Of a stretch of DNA of 64,000 nucleotides, positions 42,083 to 51,956 are shown piece by piece (position 1 is the first letter of the stretch; each line of letters opens with the position of its first letter). The translations under genes and the position numbers were made by a program. The notes beneath the pieces were generated by a model. The model was not told the DNA's origin, searched no databases, and saw only the letters and a list, made by a program, of their open reading frames with translations. Source of the DNA: Wolfiporia cocos (lineage: Eukaryota > Basidiomycota > Agaricomycetes > Polyporales > Phaeolaceae). The DNA lies in contig JACCLO010000002.1 of the NCBI GenBank assembly GCA_029448655.1, positions 4,340,001 through 4,404,000 of the forward strand, read 5' to 3'.

Positions 42083-43971
42083 ATGGTAAAGCGTGCCTCA
42101 TCGGCCCCCGGCGTATCAACATATCCGTCTCGTAAATTCTCTTTGTCCATTCTGCCCTCTTCCTGCGATAGAGTCTACGAAATGCCGTATCCCGCAGGCG
42201 ATGCAGCAAGAGAGGAGATTGATTTCTTCGATTACGATGACGACGACAGCGAGTCAGGAGAAGAGAGTAACGAGTCAGGTTTTGTCCAGGAAGATCCGGA
42301 CGAAGGAGGTGCACTGGCCGTGTCAATCCTTCAAGATGAGCACGCGTCCGTCGACGAACTTCGGGAGGTATGTGATCAGAGATTATTTGCACATTAGCTA
42401 CTTCATTTGGTAATTTCAAGGCACTGCGAGTGATGCAGCTCAGGATCGAGACGTTGCGACAATCCGAGAGAGCTTTAAGGACACAAAATGCTGCCATGAA
42501 AGCAGCGCAAGGAAAGAAGACCGGACGAAGCAATGGAACGGGCGCCCCGAGAGCTACGACCCGTGAAGGCAAGATACGGCTACGTGGAAGAATGTATGCA
42601 GTCGTCGTCTCTCCTTGGATTTCGAACGATGTTATGTCACACAAGGAGCGTCCGCCGGAGGTCGACCCAGATGCTCCAGAGCAGTACCTGTCCCAACAAA
42701 CTGTTGTTTTGGCGCGTGCTGCTGCACTGCACGACGTATTGACTCCGGAGCTGAGCCGCTACGCTGCACAAATGTCTGACGCATTCGTGAGCGCCGTAAG
42801 CCGTGTCATTTTATTATACTTATGTCTTTGTACTAATTAGGTACTTAATAGTTCCGACAAGGCCTGGTCGGTGGGCGAGCGACAGCACTCAAGTCTGTCC
42901 GAGACAGTATTCACGCAATATTCCCAGCATTCAGTCCGAGCCTATTTCAAGCTCAGGCGGCAGAGAAACGACGTAATGATCCAATCATGCAACGAATGCT
43001 CAAATTCAACGTCAACGAACCAAAATTTCCGGTTTTGCCCCCCATCTTGTTCAGCCAAGATGTACGTTATTCCCAGCCCACATCTAAGGACGCATTTTTT
43101 AATGAGGAAATTGTCAATGTAAGTTCCTGAATATTTTGTGCAAGCCAATATTGAGCTCCCTATTCAGGTAATCAAAGCAATTCTTTTTGGGCCTTCATCT
43201 TTTCTGTCAAAGGAAAGACAACCGGGCCCTACAACAGTTGGTGAGAGATGGGGGCTCAAAGGCATCAATGCAAGCTTGATTGCCTTGGGGTCTATAATAG
43301 TGAGTTCTATGGCCTTTCTTACTATGTGTATCGTCGAGCTTAATATAATAGATCCGGTTTTTATTCGCATACGACAGTCATTTTGCGGACAAGGGAAAAC
43401 AGACCGGAATCAAGTGGCAATCCGACTTCGAATTATACAGGCGCAAGATCACATTAATGGAGTCGGAACGACGGAAATCGCTGTTCTGCTTCTACAACGA
43501 GATTGTATTTCCCGGTATCTCACTTGGTATCAACGAGACGGCGCAGACCCAGGGCGATGGCAGTCAGCCAGATGAGGACGACTTTGATTCAGAGTTGCGC
43601 GCATTAGATCAACGAAATGCCGAGAATCCAACTGGTAATTTATATGACTGAGCAACCATAATCCGGCTGATTGTATCCTTCAGATGTCAATTCATCGATT
43701 CCAGAGGTGACTAGTGGCTTTCCTAATATTTATATTTACTAGTTCTAATTCTACGAATACTTAGGCCACTATCCCGGCTGCAGAGAAGTTTTTGCAAACG
43801 GTGCCCACGGCTTCGAGCGCAAACGGCTCAGAGCAAGCACTCGAGGCACCTGCGCTACAGTCCACAGGGCAAAAGGCAAAGAGGACGAGAAAACCGAACT
43901 CTGCACGTACTGTCAAATCAGCTAATACGCACAAGGCATCAGGCGGAGGGCGCGCCAAGAGAAGCGGCTAG
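42083..43971 (+). CDS. Uncharacterised 523-aa protein of an agaricomycete-type family
   Basis: Seven exons join cleanly: 42083-42367, 42421-42795, 42852-43118, 43168-43299, 43352-43634, 43684-43706 (23 nt) and 43765-43971. The N-terminus is acidic and Ser-rich (residues about 25-90), followed by a coiled coil (ALRVMQLRIETLRQSERAL). The middle block includes FVSAFRQGL, SVRDSIHAIFPAF, KAILFGPSSFL and GIKWQSDFELYRRK, and the C-terminus is basic (KAKRTRKPNSARTVKSA). I recall similar blocks in a large family of hypothetical Agaricomycete proteins; the function is unknown. The frame is fully open across all junctions, so the gene looks functional. It starts 121 bp right of the TIR element and lies inside the putative Plavaka element, so it could be cargo. 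The start is ATG 42083; TTG 42071 is not used. Confidence 0.7.
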
Positions 43972-45740
43972 ATGTACTACTTTGTGATGCATATCGACTT
44001 CACTGCTCGACCAGATAGTAGTAGGGCCACGGCAAAATATATTAAAGTTGATCGTGATTTGAGCGACCCGAATGCAGTTTATTGTTGCATGCTGCTGTCG
44101 TCAGAAAAAAATCTTCTGATAGACATGCAGCTTGTAACAATTTGAACGACGGCGGCGCGTTGAATGAATCAGGAATAATAGAAGTCGAAAGGAAAATTGA
44201 GTGACTGATTTCCTAAGTCTTGAGCGAGCGCCTCGAGCGCAGCCCTTCATTTGACTTCGTCTGTGCAGAATTCGATGTATTTGAGGTTCTCTAGTCACTT
44301 CTTAAAAACATAGAGTACAGTCAAATTTTGCTACTGTAGAAAGTCGCTATTTTGTCGGGGTTCAAAGGCTGAATCATGAAGGCAACCATGAAGCGGTGCA
44401 TAATAGCCTGAATTTTTACGGAATGTATCTATGCAGGATCTGGGGTATGGTGAGGAGGGGGGGGAAAGAAAAATAGCAGGAAAAAGAAACGGGGCCACAA
44501 ACTGGGGTTCGACCCGCAGCAGCAGCTGTGGGATGCTTGTATTGGCTTTTTGGGCAGCCAGTGAGTGCCTATTGGGCTTTTGTAGCTTGCGAAGCTGAGG
44601 TGGCGTGCCGAAGGTTTAATGTGCGGACGTGATCGACATGCGATCGGAATTGTGGCTGGACTACCCTAGATGGCTACAGGGACTCCCAGCTCGCCTTCCT
44701 CGTACCTGCAGCATCGTCCTGGAGCGTAAGTGGGCCCTTTTCTGTGCACTTGTATATAGTCTAACCTTGTGTAATTGAATTAGCTTGCAGCGAACGCGAT
44801 GGTCTTACGTTAATATGTTATTATACAGTCGCTGAGCCCCCTTCACAGGGCCACACGAAATTACCGGACTACGTTCCGGTCGTCCAGTTCCCGCGCACAC
44901 CGCCGCGGGTGATACTCACGGCAGCGACGCCTAATTGTTTGAACCTCCTTAGCAAGTGTCTCATCTATGAGCCTCGTTAATGCATCAGCGCGAAGGAGGT
45001 GAGCTCGCCGCTGTACTACTTTGTTACTCGCTGATTCGTTAATCGCTGAAGGCGCTCAACCACACCTACTTGTTTGCGCACACATATCCTTCGCACCCGT
45101 CAAAGCTCCCAAAACCTGCCGTCAAGAACACACTTCCGCTGGAGGAGGTCCACCAGGTCCCGCAGTCAAGGCAAACCCCACTAACAAGTTGAAACGAACA
45201 CATTCGTCGGACAATCTCAACGGTCTGTATCGGCCCATCGCGCGCAAACTTGACCTCACGAAGCACACCGAAGATAGATGAGAATGTGTCTCGGGTCGCG
45301 GAGGACGGTGTCGTCAGAAATATGGTTCTCGATATTGCCCGCGGCGTGGTCAGGTGACTTGTCAATGTGGCTGAACTTCCGCAAATGGTCATGTGGACTT
45401 CCGGCTCGCTTTCCTTGCGTTTGCAACATCGTTCTAGGACACGAATGGGTTCGGTTTGATACTTCTTCATTCGTATGTGATACAACTATATTACAGCATA
45501 ACGGCTGAGGAGAACGCGGAGGGACGCAAGCCGCGCCTACTCCGGGTCTAATGCGATTGATGAACCCCACCTGCTAGTAATTACGGTACGTAACTGAGTG
45601 TACAGGACGACCGTGTGATCTACGAGGCACTGTGATAAGTTCTTGCGGTACAGACAGTCCGATGTAATACAGTATGTACACGACCGATAATTGATGCGTC
45701 ATTCGAGAGCAACGCGCACAGCCAAAAACGTTACGGATGA
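43972..45740. other. Intergenic; no supported gene
   Basis: A short frame at 45021-45283 with Lys/Pro-rich residues may be a gene relic, but other frames show equally protein-like pieces, suggesting frameshifts. A lone B-box-like GGGGTTCGACCC lies at about 44503, without a matching tRNA fold. Nothing else is supported. Confidence 0.35.
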
Positions 45741-48736
45741 TCATTGTTTTGGTGATTCGCAGGCGATACACTGTTGCGCGCTGGACTTATTCCGGACCAT
45801 GCAGATAGAACATTCCCATTCAGATGTCGCAGACGGCGGTGCCAGACCAGCGGCAGCCCAGTTAAATCCGGAGACTGGCGGTGACGGCGACGGAGCAGAG
45901 GGGGCGGGTGGCGGAGCAGAGGGAGCAGACGACAGAGAGGAAGATGACGGGGAAGGAGATGTCAGGGACGGACCGTTCGGCCGTGGAGCCTCGCAGACGG
46001 TACACTTGACAGCCGAGTCGGGGCTCCGGAGCTGACAGAGTCCACAGATCCATTCAGGCTGTTTACCGAGAGAGACAGCAGAAGTCGACAGAGACGACGC
46101 CACGCGCTTCACGAAATCGTAGGCCGGGAGCGTATGAACCGGGACAGAAGAAGCGAATTGCCACGCCTTCGTGAGGCGAGCGCCAGCATCGGGAGAAGGG
46201 GCCACACACGCCGAGAATTTATACCTAGGAAGCGCCTCGAGTGGGACCGAAGCCGCACGTTCTAAAGCCTTCGAGTTCATAACAGTTTCTTGTTCACGTT
46301 GTTGACCGGAAGTTGACGCGTAAGACGTGACTGCGTCGCGAGCGAGGGTGGCGGGAGCGTGCACCGGAGTTAAGGGATGCTCCTGGCAGACCAGGTGGGC
46401 CTTTGCGGGAGCGTGCGCGTTTGCGGGATGCTCCTCGGCGCTGACGGGGACCATAGAGGCGGAGGGGGCGAGAGCGTGCGCTAGTGGGGGATACTCTTGA
46501 GAGGGGATCGATTCCGCAAGTTGGGGGACGGGAGCGTGCGCCATCGTTGAATCATGCTCCTGGCGTGAATCGGTCTCCTCCTCGCTGTCTTGGTCAATGG
46601 TAAAGCTGGTCCGCAATTTGCTGGGCTCGCGGGGCGCGTACGAGTTGCGCGTGAACGATCGGTCAACGTGAGAACTTGAAGAACTGTTGATGACGGGGGA
46701 AGGCAGAAGGGGGGTGACGGCTGGGCCCTGGACGGGGGCGGGTGTAGGTGTAGATACTGGTGGTGAGGTGGGGGTGCTTGGCCGTGACGGGTGCTCTACA
46801 ACTTCCATGGGCTTCGTAACCGGTGCTGACGGTGCGTCGTCCATATCGACGTCGGCGACTTCTGGTGACGGCGAACTATCCGAGTGGCCGTTTGGCGTTG
46901 AGCCGATTCTCCTCTTCTTCGGCTGAGAACCTTCATCGTCGGCATCCTCTCCATCGTCACTGTCATCCAAACGACGCCGTGTCTCCCACCTTGACTTCTG
47001 ACGAGAATTCGCGGCTGGGTTCAGAAACTTCGTGTTTGGATCGGGACGAGACCGTTTTGCTCCCTGCGAATATGTGAGCTCGTACGCACGATACAGTATT
47101 GATAACTTACCTTCGGGACGGTCGCTTCGATGATCCTCTGCTCCGTAAGTCGTGGCTGTGACTGTTTCGCCCCTACTTCGAGATCCTTCATCTGCTGCCA
47201 AGTCCTTTTGAGTGGACGGAGCGAATCGATGTCGTCGACGTCGGGTGTCCGAGCACCTTCCCAATCATATGGGTTGTTGACATCAGGCTCCTCGACTGAT
47301 CCCGTTACTTGGTTGACAATCTCGATGAAGGCCATGGTCGAATACAGAGGCATCTCAGGGCTTGGTGGGGAGTTAGGAGGCGGGCGCTCCGGAGGACTCG
47401 ATACCTCACGTCCAGAGACAATCGGCGCAGCATCAGGCAGGGGTTGTGAGGGGTCCGGAAGCGATGTAGGTGCAGCGTCGTTGTGAATAGCAACAGCAGA
47501 GGCGTCAGGCGCGGATTCATTCTGATCAGCGACGCGAGAGGCGGCACCGAAACAGTCTTTCTGTATAGCGGCGGCATCCGGCATGAGGGCTTTAATATTC
47601 GCCGTGGCGTTCTTGAACCATTCGATTTCGGCCAAAGCGGCGGCGCGGGCTGCCAGGAATTCCGGAGTTGGCACAAGAGGTGTGACAGATTGGTCATCGC
47701 CTGCGTTTCGAGTCGCCTCAATAGCTGCATCATTGGCGAGTCTCTGTTCCTGAATCCACTCAGGTTCAGGCTCTTTGAAGAGGGTCAGAAAATGCCACAA
47801 CTCCAATTGCAGTACTTACCGTGTTCCACCTCTCGCATAAGACCCTTAAATTCCATCGCATCCAGATCGTCGTTACCTCGGCCGCGCAAGTACGCTTCCG
47901 CATACGGAGTCGATTTCCCGTGAGCCTTCAGTTGATGCAAGAGCGTGACCGCGGGATACCGCCACTGCAGCCAGAAGTCGAACTCATCTTGAGGACAATC
48001 CTGGCTATTGGGACGCGGGAGAAACTCCGGAGCCGGGGGGAGAAGTTCGTATTCGTAGGGAGTTATTTCCATCTCATCCGGTACTGGCCGAGGCCGGGTA
48101 GCAAGGAAGTTGTAGAAAGGGCGGGCAGGGCGGCGGCGGCGGCGCGGTGCAGGTTGTTCCACAAGTTCGAGTTCCGGCTGAGGGACGTCTTCCATAATAG
48201 GCTCGAGCGCAGTGTCGGTGGCTTGTTCCAGGGCGGATGCAGACTGTTCAGGGTCGTTCACGTATTCTCCAGGGACGGCAACGGTAGGCAATTCCAGACT
48301 AGTGCCAGCGAGCTGGGACAACGCGTGTCAGTACGAGACGTAGCTTGTGCGGACATGCGGGATATGGGCGGAGGTGAGAACAACATATTTTGCCTCCAGA
48401 CGACGCAAATGGGCCGAAAGCGACGCAAAAAGGTAGAAGAAATGCTCACCTGGTGACCACGCTCAACCAGTTTCCAAGCAGCCTCCACATATCCTGCAGC
48501 CGGCGTATAATCCCTGCCCGTAATAATCTCCTTTCCCCACGAGAAGAACGCAGCTAGGTGTCGGAAAATACGGGTCGAGGTAGGGATTTCCTGCTACTTT
48601 GAATTAGCCACATTCCAAAATCAAAAATACAAAACACGTCGCTTACTTCGTAATCGGGGCATTTCTCCGGCCGAAATTGGGGTAGGACGTTGTATCTGTG
48701 CGACCCACGCGTATCCGTACGCATCGGTCCGCTCAT
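45741..48736 (-). CDS. 902-aa protein with two C-terminal RanBP2-type zinc fingers
   Basis: Five exons join in frame: 48736-48647, about 48590-48450, 48312-47820, 47772-47111 and 47063-45741. The N-terminus has a compact block (STRIFRHLAAFFSWGKEII, VEAAWKLVERGHQ). A low-complexity Pro/Ser/Ala region follows, with an RRRRR cluster and a KRSRPD basic site. Degenerate EHP..AHAPA repeats lie at 46300-46560. Two short LP.Y.F motifs (LPRYKF, LPAYDF) precede two fingers of form W-x-C-x2-C-x10-C-x2-C. RanBP2-type fingers bind Ran-GDP, RNA or ubiquitin, and they occur in Nup153-type nucleoporins, where motifs of the LP.Y.F kind also appear. A nuclear-pore or nuclear role is inferred, not shown. It lies inside the putative Plavaka element. 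The start is ATG 48736; TTG 48808 is not used. Confidence 0.65.
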
Positions 48737-48897
48737 TGCGGGATGTGTGGCTTCGCTTTTGGTATGCTGTTTCAGTGATCTGCGGTAGTGATTCAGAAGA
48801 AGAATCAATCGGATCTGCTGCTTCTGTCAGATCAACAGGCGCGGGCCGTGTATAAGCTTATTATATTTATAGATACTCTGCTTGTTATCAAAGTCGC

Positions 48898-48975
48898 TAT
48901 AGCTGAGTCAGAAGATAACCTCGTTCCTTGCGTAAGTCGTGAGTCGTAAGTCCTTGAGGCCGTAAGTTCGAATCC
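48898..48975 (+). other. tRNA/SINE-like A and B boxes
   Basis: TAGCTGAGTCAG (about 48900) resembles a Pol III A box and AGTTCGAATCC (48965-48975) a B box, 65 nt apart. Acceptor and T stems do not pair well, so this is not a good tRNA gene. It may be a SINE head or tRNA relic. Confidence 0.25.
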
Positions 48976-49451
48976 TCGTGTGAGCAACATTGTGTGAGCG
49001 TTATTTACTAACAAACTGTCTAATGTTGTCGACAAGAAAGTGTAGAAACCAGATAATAGCAGGTAATTGCCTTTTTATTCACTGTTTTCAATCCAGGTAA
49101 GTACAATGCGCTCATAAGTGTGGGAAAGTGATTCCAAATGAAGCGTTACGGTTGTAATCGGCAGTGTCAGACATAAGGTCATTCCAATTCAAGAGTTGAC
49201 TACAACACTAGTGGATAATTGTAACTCATTAAAACGCTCCATAGCAATTGCAATGGGCTTGCAATTGCAGGCCGCGACCCCGCCTCCCGGCGATTGGAAC
49301 ACCCTCAGCAATCACCTGACCTCGATTGGAAGCGCCGCGCGCGCGTTACAACTTGTTTACAATTGATTGTATTTAGTTGCAATTTATATTGATTACGTGT
49401 TCATTACTACTAGTTGCAACGCGTTGCAACGCGCGCTCGGTTTTCCCGACA

Positions 49452-49977
49452 CTATGATATATCTGCAGCACAATTGTTCCATTATCATAGGGATGGGCCA
49501 TTCAAAACATTCAATGTTTGTCAATGAGGAATAGGGCATGCAAACGCTCACCCGACACATTGCTATTCATGATACTTGGTGATTATCTACGCAAACCTGC
49601 TGGGTAATTAACCTCAAGTATTTAAGTGACAAGTCCTAAAACATAACATTTGTGGCGAGGCCACAGGTAATTAAGCTAGTTGGCCTACTAGTTCCTATAC
49701 TACATCGCGTGGTGTACAAGTCACATGCAGTATCCATTGTGTGAGGTGTGAGGACTGTCCTGCCAGTGCTACCGTTGAGGATCCCTCAACCTACACCTAA
49801 GTGTTGGTAAAAAAACAGAGCAATGCTCCAGCCATTTGCATACAACAACTTCTTTTGAGGGGGGTGTCCGCCGTCCTTGGCATACTGTTGTGTGCGCTGT
49901 TCCGTCTCCATATCGTCATCCGTTCGTTGAATGATGATAGTGCACATGAATCGAACGTCGTGCCTGCGCAGGTGATC
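49452..49977. other. Intergenic between the element and host genes
   Basis: Non-coding. A stretch at about 49650-49680 (GCCACAGGTAATTAAGCTAG) resembles about 28495-28520, so a repeat fragment is shared with the LTR region. No gene seen. Confidence 0.4.
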
Positions 49978-51695
49978 TCACACACCCTCCGCAATGAGCC
50001 TCTGCGGTCTCTCCAGCCATGTTCGCCACGCCTCCACGAACGCTACAAGCTCCGCGCCCTCCACAACGCGATGGTCTGCGCTCCAGCTCACGTCCACCTT
50101 CAGCCTGCGCTCGCCCCGCCCATCGCCTCTCTCAACGTCCCACATCCACTTCGCGCGGCCGACCGCGACAATCGCAACTCCACCCCCGGGAACGAGCACC
50201 GGCGCACACGCGTCAACGTCGCCGACCCCACCGACATTCGACACCGTGATCGTCCCGCCGCGCCGCGGCATCTCTGCAGGTGTCAGTCCACAAGGCATCT
50301 GTCGCCCGAGGTGGGCGAGATGTTTCAGCCGCGAGGCGAGTGCGTAGACAGAGAGGGTGTCAGCACGCTGGAGCGTAGGGGTGTAGAGACCTGTAGGAGT
50401 GGACAGCGCGATGCTGATGTCAGCATGTGGGCGGATGGCGAGTGTTGGCTTCGGGGAGGCAGAGTCGGAGGAAATGCTGGAGGGGGAAGTAAGCGAAGAG
50501 CGGAAGAGAGGCCATTCAGCCATCGCTTTAGAGAGCGTCTTTATGAGAAAAGGCAGATATGTGAGCCGGGTGTAGCGAGCAGTTTCAGGGACCGGAGGCG
50601 GGCTTGGAGACGCATAGAAAGAGGCTGGGGAGATGATTGGAGGAGGCGGTGGCAATTGGGTGGGCGGGAGGTATTGTGCTGGAATATGTGCACTGAGAAT
50701 CGGAAGCATCTCGTGCAGAGCAGTAAGGTCTATCTTCGTCGTAAAACTACCTGCAATTCAGAACATATGTGGTTACCTGGTATGCTGGAATACTTACCCG
50801 AATTGCGGGATCTCGAGGCTCTACGAAGATAGAATGCGGTGAGAACACGAAAAAAGCCGTGAACCATAGCCTACCTTCGTCATTGCTTTCCACATGTTAT
50901 GGCGTGTCCGTCCGAGCTCGACGATGACATCTTCATCAGTATGAGCGCTAGATGGCGTCGGTGCGCGCTCGTCGAGCGTCGGAGGTCCCGCGAGGAATGC
51001 ATCCACATCGATTTTCTCAATTCTGCCTCCTTTTCCGCTTCCTGGAGCTACCAATGCTAGGTGAACGCCCTTCTGTCGGGCATAGTGGCGTACAGATGGT
51101 GTGGCAAGAACGTCGCGGTCCTGCGACCCCGCAGCGCGTGGATCCAGCGGGTGTAAGCGGCCCTGGGAGGCAGGTCTGGAGGCAGATGTCAATCCTTGTT
51201 GACTGAGCGTTTGCTGTTGGGGAGGATCGTGGGTTGCAGCTACGCTGCTGGTACGGATCTCCGTCTTTACAGGGGCAGCAGAACCAGATGTTGTCTCGGT
51301 AGGTGCAGAAGCAGTCGACGCATCTTCGTCAACTTCGATGACACACAAGCCCGAGCCGACCTTGGCAATGTCGCCCTCTTTCACGAGTATGTCTTTGAGG
51401 ACACCGTCAAAGGGGCTAGTTATCTCGACACTGGCTTTGTCGCTCTGCACCTCACAGAGAGGATCGAAGATCTGCACTGTGCCAGAAGGCTTCACATTCC
51501 TAGCAGGCCCGTATAGCGTTGATTGGATAGTACGTGGACGAGCACATACCACTTTATGACTTCACACTCCGTGATCCCCTCGCCAATATCGGCGAGCTTG
51601 AATTCCTTTAGCTTACGAGCCCAAGTGACGCGAGAGGAGTGGAACTGCGACGCCAAGATGCGGCTGTACGGGCGGATTGGGCGGAGGAGGAGCAT
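49978..51695 (-). CDS. Branched-chain 2-oxoacid dehydrogenase E2 (dihydrolipoyl transacylase)
   Basis: Four exons (51695-51550, 51499-50875, 50820-50798 of only 23 nt, 50746-49978) give 520 aa. In order: a mitochondrial presequence rich in Arg/Ser ([16 protein letters not shown]); a lipoyl domain with the acceptor Lys in [12 protein letters not shown]; an Ala/Pro/Ser linker; an E3-binding domain ([18 protein letters not shown]); and a transacylase domain ([37 protein letters not shown]). The protein transfers branched acyl groups to CoA in the mitochondrial matrix in Val/Leu/Ile breakdown. The active-site motif is normally HxxxDG; here it reads HRVVEG, Glu for Asp. The third acceptor site is GTAG, since splicing at the preceding CAG would bring in a stop. 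It is head to head with dhc1, starts 261 bp apart. ATG 51695 is the first; GTG 51701 was rejected. Confidence 0.88.
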
Positions 51696-51956
51696 GTTCA
51701 CGCGTGCGCGGTCGTCGCGACAGCCGCTGGAGAGGGACGGGGGCGGAGGAAAGGCAACAGCGGGCAGACCATATTGAGCAGACCTCCGCTAGACGCCCGG
51801 GATCGACGCGCTGCTACGCGTTTCCTCTCTCCTACGCTGCATTTCCCTTCCCCCTCGCTGCGGACCACGGCGTCCTCGTGCTTGCTTCGTGTGTCCACAC
51901 TCAGTGCGCCAGGTGGGTGTCTATGTGCTCCGTCGGGTTCACTCATCCACATTGCC
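51696..51956. promoter_or_regulatory. Shared divergent promoter of E2 and dhc1
   Basis: The start codons are 261 bp apart on opposite strands, so both promoters must lie in or overlap this GC-rich interval. No canonical TATA box is evident. Confidence 0.5.

Larger units (their letters stand above)
35292..49451. mobile_element. Putative 14-kb Plavaka-associated element with cargo
   Basis: The left end reads TGTCGGAAAAATCCG and the inverted right end TGTCGGGAAAACCG. Both are followed within 40 nt by GTTGCAAC/TTACAAYG motifs and further in by TTCCAATCG motifs, as in the sub-terminal repeats of CACTA-like transposons. The Plavaka transposase begins 337 bp inside the left end. A longer perfect TIR and a clear target duplication are lacking (only CT/CT), so the single-element interpretation is tentative. 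Contents are the transposase, a foldback repeat, a USE1-bearing TIR element and two spliced genes. Confidence 0.4.

Noticed and set aside
44490..44530. tRNA gene from GGGGTTCGACCC
   Set aside because: No A box or cloverleaf stems at suitable distance.
49801..50832. 343-aa plus-strand open frame
   Set aside because: Antisense shadow of the E2 exon 4, low-complexity Arg/Pro content, no domain.
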